From an uncultured Prevotella sp. (lineage in GTDB: Bacteria > Bacteroidota > Bacteroidia > Bacteroidales > Bacteroidaceae), in contig CAAFFL010000202.1 in the NCBI GenBank assembly GCA_900762125.1, positions 1 to 7,012 on the forward strand: a DNA stretch of 7,012 nt. Reading direction: 5' to 3'. This document shows, in pieces, positions 6,201 to 7,012 of this stretch. The first letter of the stretch is position 1, and each line of letters opens with the position of its first letter. A program made the translations under genes and the position numbers. Below the pieces are notes generated by a model. The model saw only the letters and a program-made list of their open reading frames with translations. It searched no databases and was not told the origin of the DNA.

Positions 6201-6918
6201 GGAACTCATAGAGCGGCCCCATCCACTCGGAGTCACGCTTGGCCAGATAGTCGTTGACGGTGACCATGTGTACGCCGTTGCCTGTGAGGGCATTGAGGAA
6301 CACCGGGAGCGTACCGACGAGCGTCTTACCCTCACCGGTAGCCATCTCGGAGATCTTGCCCTGATGGAGGACGATACCGCCGATGATCTGCACATCATAG
6401 TGGACCATGTCCCACTTGATCTTGTTGCCACCGGCCGTCCATTCATTATGGTATATAGCCTTGTCGCCGTCGATGGTGATGAAGTCGTTCTTCGGGTTGG
6501 CAGCGAGCTCACGGTCGAAGTCGGTCGCCGTGACGACGGTCTCCTCATTCTCCTTGAAGCGGCGTGCGGTGTCCTTGACGATGCTGAAGGCTACCGGCAT
6601 GACGTCGTTGAGGGCCTTCTCCAGTGCCTCGAGCATCTCCTTGTCCTGCTTGTCGATCTCATTGAAGATCGGCTCACGGTCGTCGATGGGGGTGTCCTCA
6701 ATCTTCGCGCGGAGCTCGTCCATCTTCTCTTTGTAGGGCTTCGCTGCGTCCTGGACATACTGCTGTATCTCCTTCGACTTGGCGCGGAGCTCGTCGTTGG
6801 TGAGTTTCTCAATCTCGGGGTATGCCGCCTTGACCTTCTCCAGGAGCGGGCGGATGTTCTTCATATCACGCGATGACTTATCACCGAACAGTGACTTTAA
6901 AATCTTGTTGAAGTTCAT
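3268..6918 (-). CDS. secA: Protein translocase subunit SecA
   Basis: SecA is the ATPase motor that drives unfolded preproteins through SecYEG at the inner membrane. Landmarks in the 1216-residue product: Walker A MATGEGKT (192-199), FGFDYLRDN (273-281), Walker B [20 protein letters not shown] (297-316), PPXD with the long Bacteroidetes insertion containing [12 protein letters not shown] (about 320-510), [20 protein letters not shown] (532-551), KLAGMTGTA (582-590), motif V [14 protein letters not shown] (757-770), arginine-finger region [20 protein letters not shown] (791-810), scaffold helix with [13 protein letters not shown] (870-882), two-helix-finger region [20 protein letters not shown] (1030-1049), a Gln/Met/Ala-rich linker (about 1093-1190) and the zinc-binding SEC-C tail with C1199, C1201, C1210 and H1211. 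Bacteroides SecA is about 1110 residues, so this one is about 100 longer. About 60 of these form an insertion at 692-753, and the rest is probably in the linker. The start [20 protein letters not shown] is typical of Bacteroidetes SecA; no Shine-Dalgarno sequence is seen. Confidence 0.98.
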   Translation of the reverse strand: [1216 protein letters not shown]

Positions 6919-6971
6919 ATCTATTTTTGTTTTTATTCGTTTGATGAAGGGCCATAAAGCCCTACAGTTTG

Positions 6972-6979
6972 CAAAATTA
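6972..6979 (-). promoter_or_regulatory. Candidate secA promoter (-7 element)
   Basis: TAATTTTG on the minus strand matches the Bacteroidetes -7 consensus TAnnTTTG exactly. It would start a transcript near 6965, giving a leader of about 47 nt before the secA ATG at 6918. The -33 region about 19 bp further upstream reads GATG rather than TTTG, so the upstream element is weak. The leader is A-rich near the start codon, as is common in this phylum in place of a Shine-Dalgarno sequence. Confidence 0.5.
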
Positions 6980-7000
6980 CAAAATATTTTCCGGAGAACA

Positions 7001-7012
7001 TCAGAAAACCAC
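7001..7012 (-). repeat. Further inverted match to the 31-bp repeat, at the window edge
   Basis: TCAGAAAACCAC is the reverse complement of GTGGTTTTCTGA, the 12-bp core of the 31-bp units at 3149-3241. It lies in the opposite orientation on the far side of secA and runs off the window, so its full length cannot be judged. A 12-bp AT-rich match alone is weak evidence. Confidence 0.4.

Noticed and set aside
4507..6876. 789-residue open frame on the plus strand opposite secA
   Set aside because: It is the antisense shadow of a long GC-rich gene. The translation is Leu/Val/Asp/His-rich with no family motif, while the opposite strand encodes unmistakable SecA throughout.

Overview
The window looks like a chromosomal piece from a Bacteroidetes bacterium, most likely Prevotella or a close relative. 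The reasons are a Bacteroidetes-type SecA with the lineage's PPXD insertion, promoter elements of the Bacteroidetes form (TTTG / TAnnTTTG), and gene starts with no clear Shine-Dalgarno sequence. Every gene that can be supported lies on the minus strand. I assigned all families by reading motifs; no database search was possible.

Layout from right to left, in the direction of transcription. The end near 6919-7012 holds a secA promoter candidate. The complete secA gene (3268-6918) encodes the motor ATPase of the Sec export pathway and carries an extra block of about 60 residues inside its second nucleotide-binding domain. The secA/ABC gap (3056-3267) contains three tandem 31-bp repeats, a long hairpin and a partial inverted copy of the repeat. 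An ABC-2-type ATPase gene (2324-3055) follows, with no permease beside it. Next comes about 1.5 kb without an intact gene (775-2323). It contains several tandem arrays that all have a 22-bp period but different unit sequences, one internally deleted transposase remnant (1212-1424), and assorted inverted repeats. At the left end, a small NifX/NifB-like metal-cofactor protein gene (427-774) with a good promoter reads into a DUF262-family gene (1-410) that is cut by the window edge.

The GC-rich secA and ABC genes look like native core genes. The left-hand pair and the long gap are AT-richer. The gap has the character of an accessory or decaying region: IS debris, minisatellites and a possibly stranded ABC ATPase. 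The most unusual signal is the set of 22-bp arrays. Two adjacent palindromic arrays of unrelated sequence keep their symmetry centres on one shared 22-bp grid (1681, 1703, 1725, 1747, then 1791, 1813, 1835). A third palindrome-free pair and a fourth array next to the ABC gene have the same period. This suggests a structured repeat element, a MITE-like minisatellite carrier, or a phased protein-binding platform, rather than random slippage.
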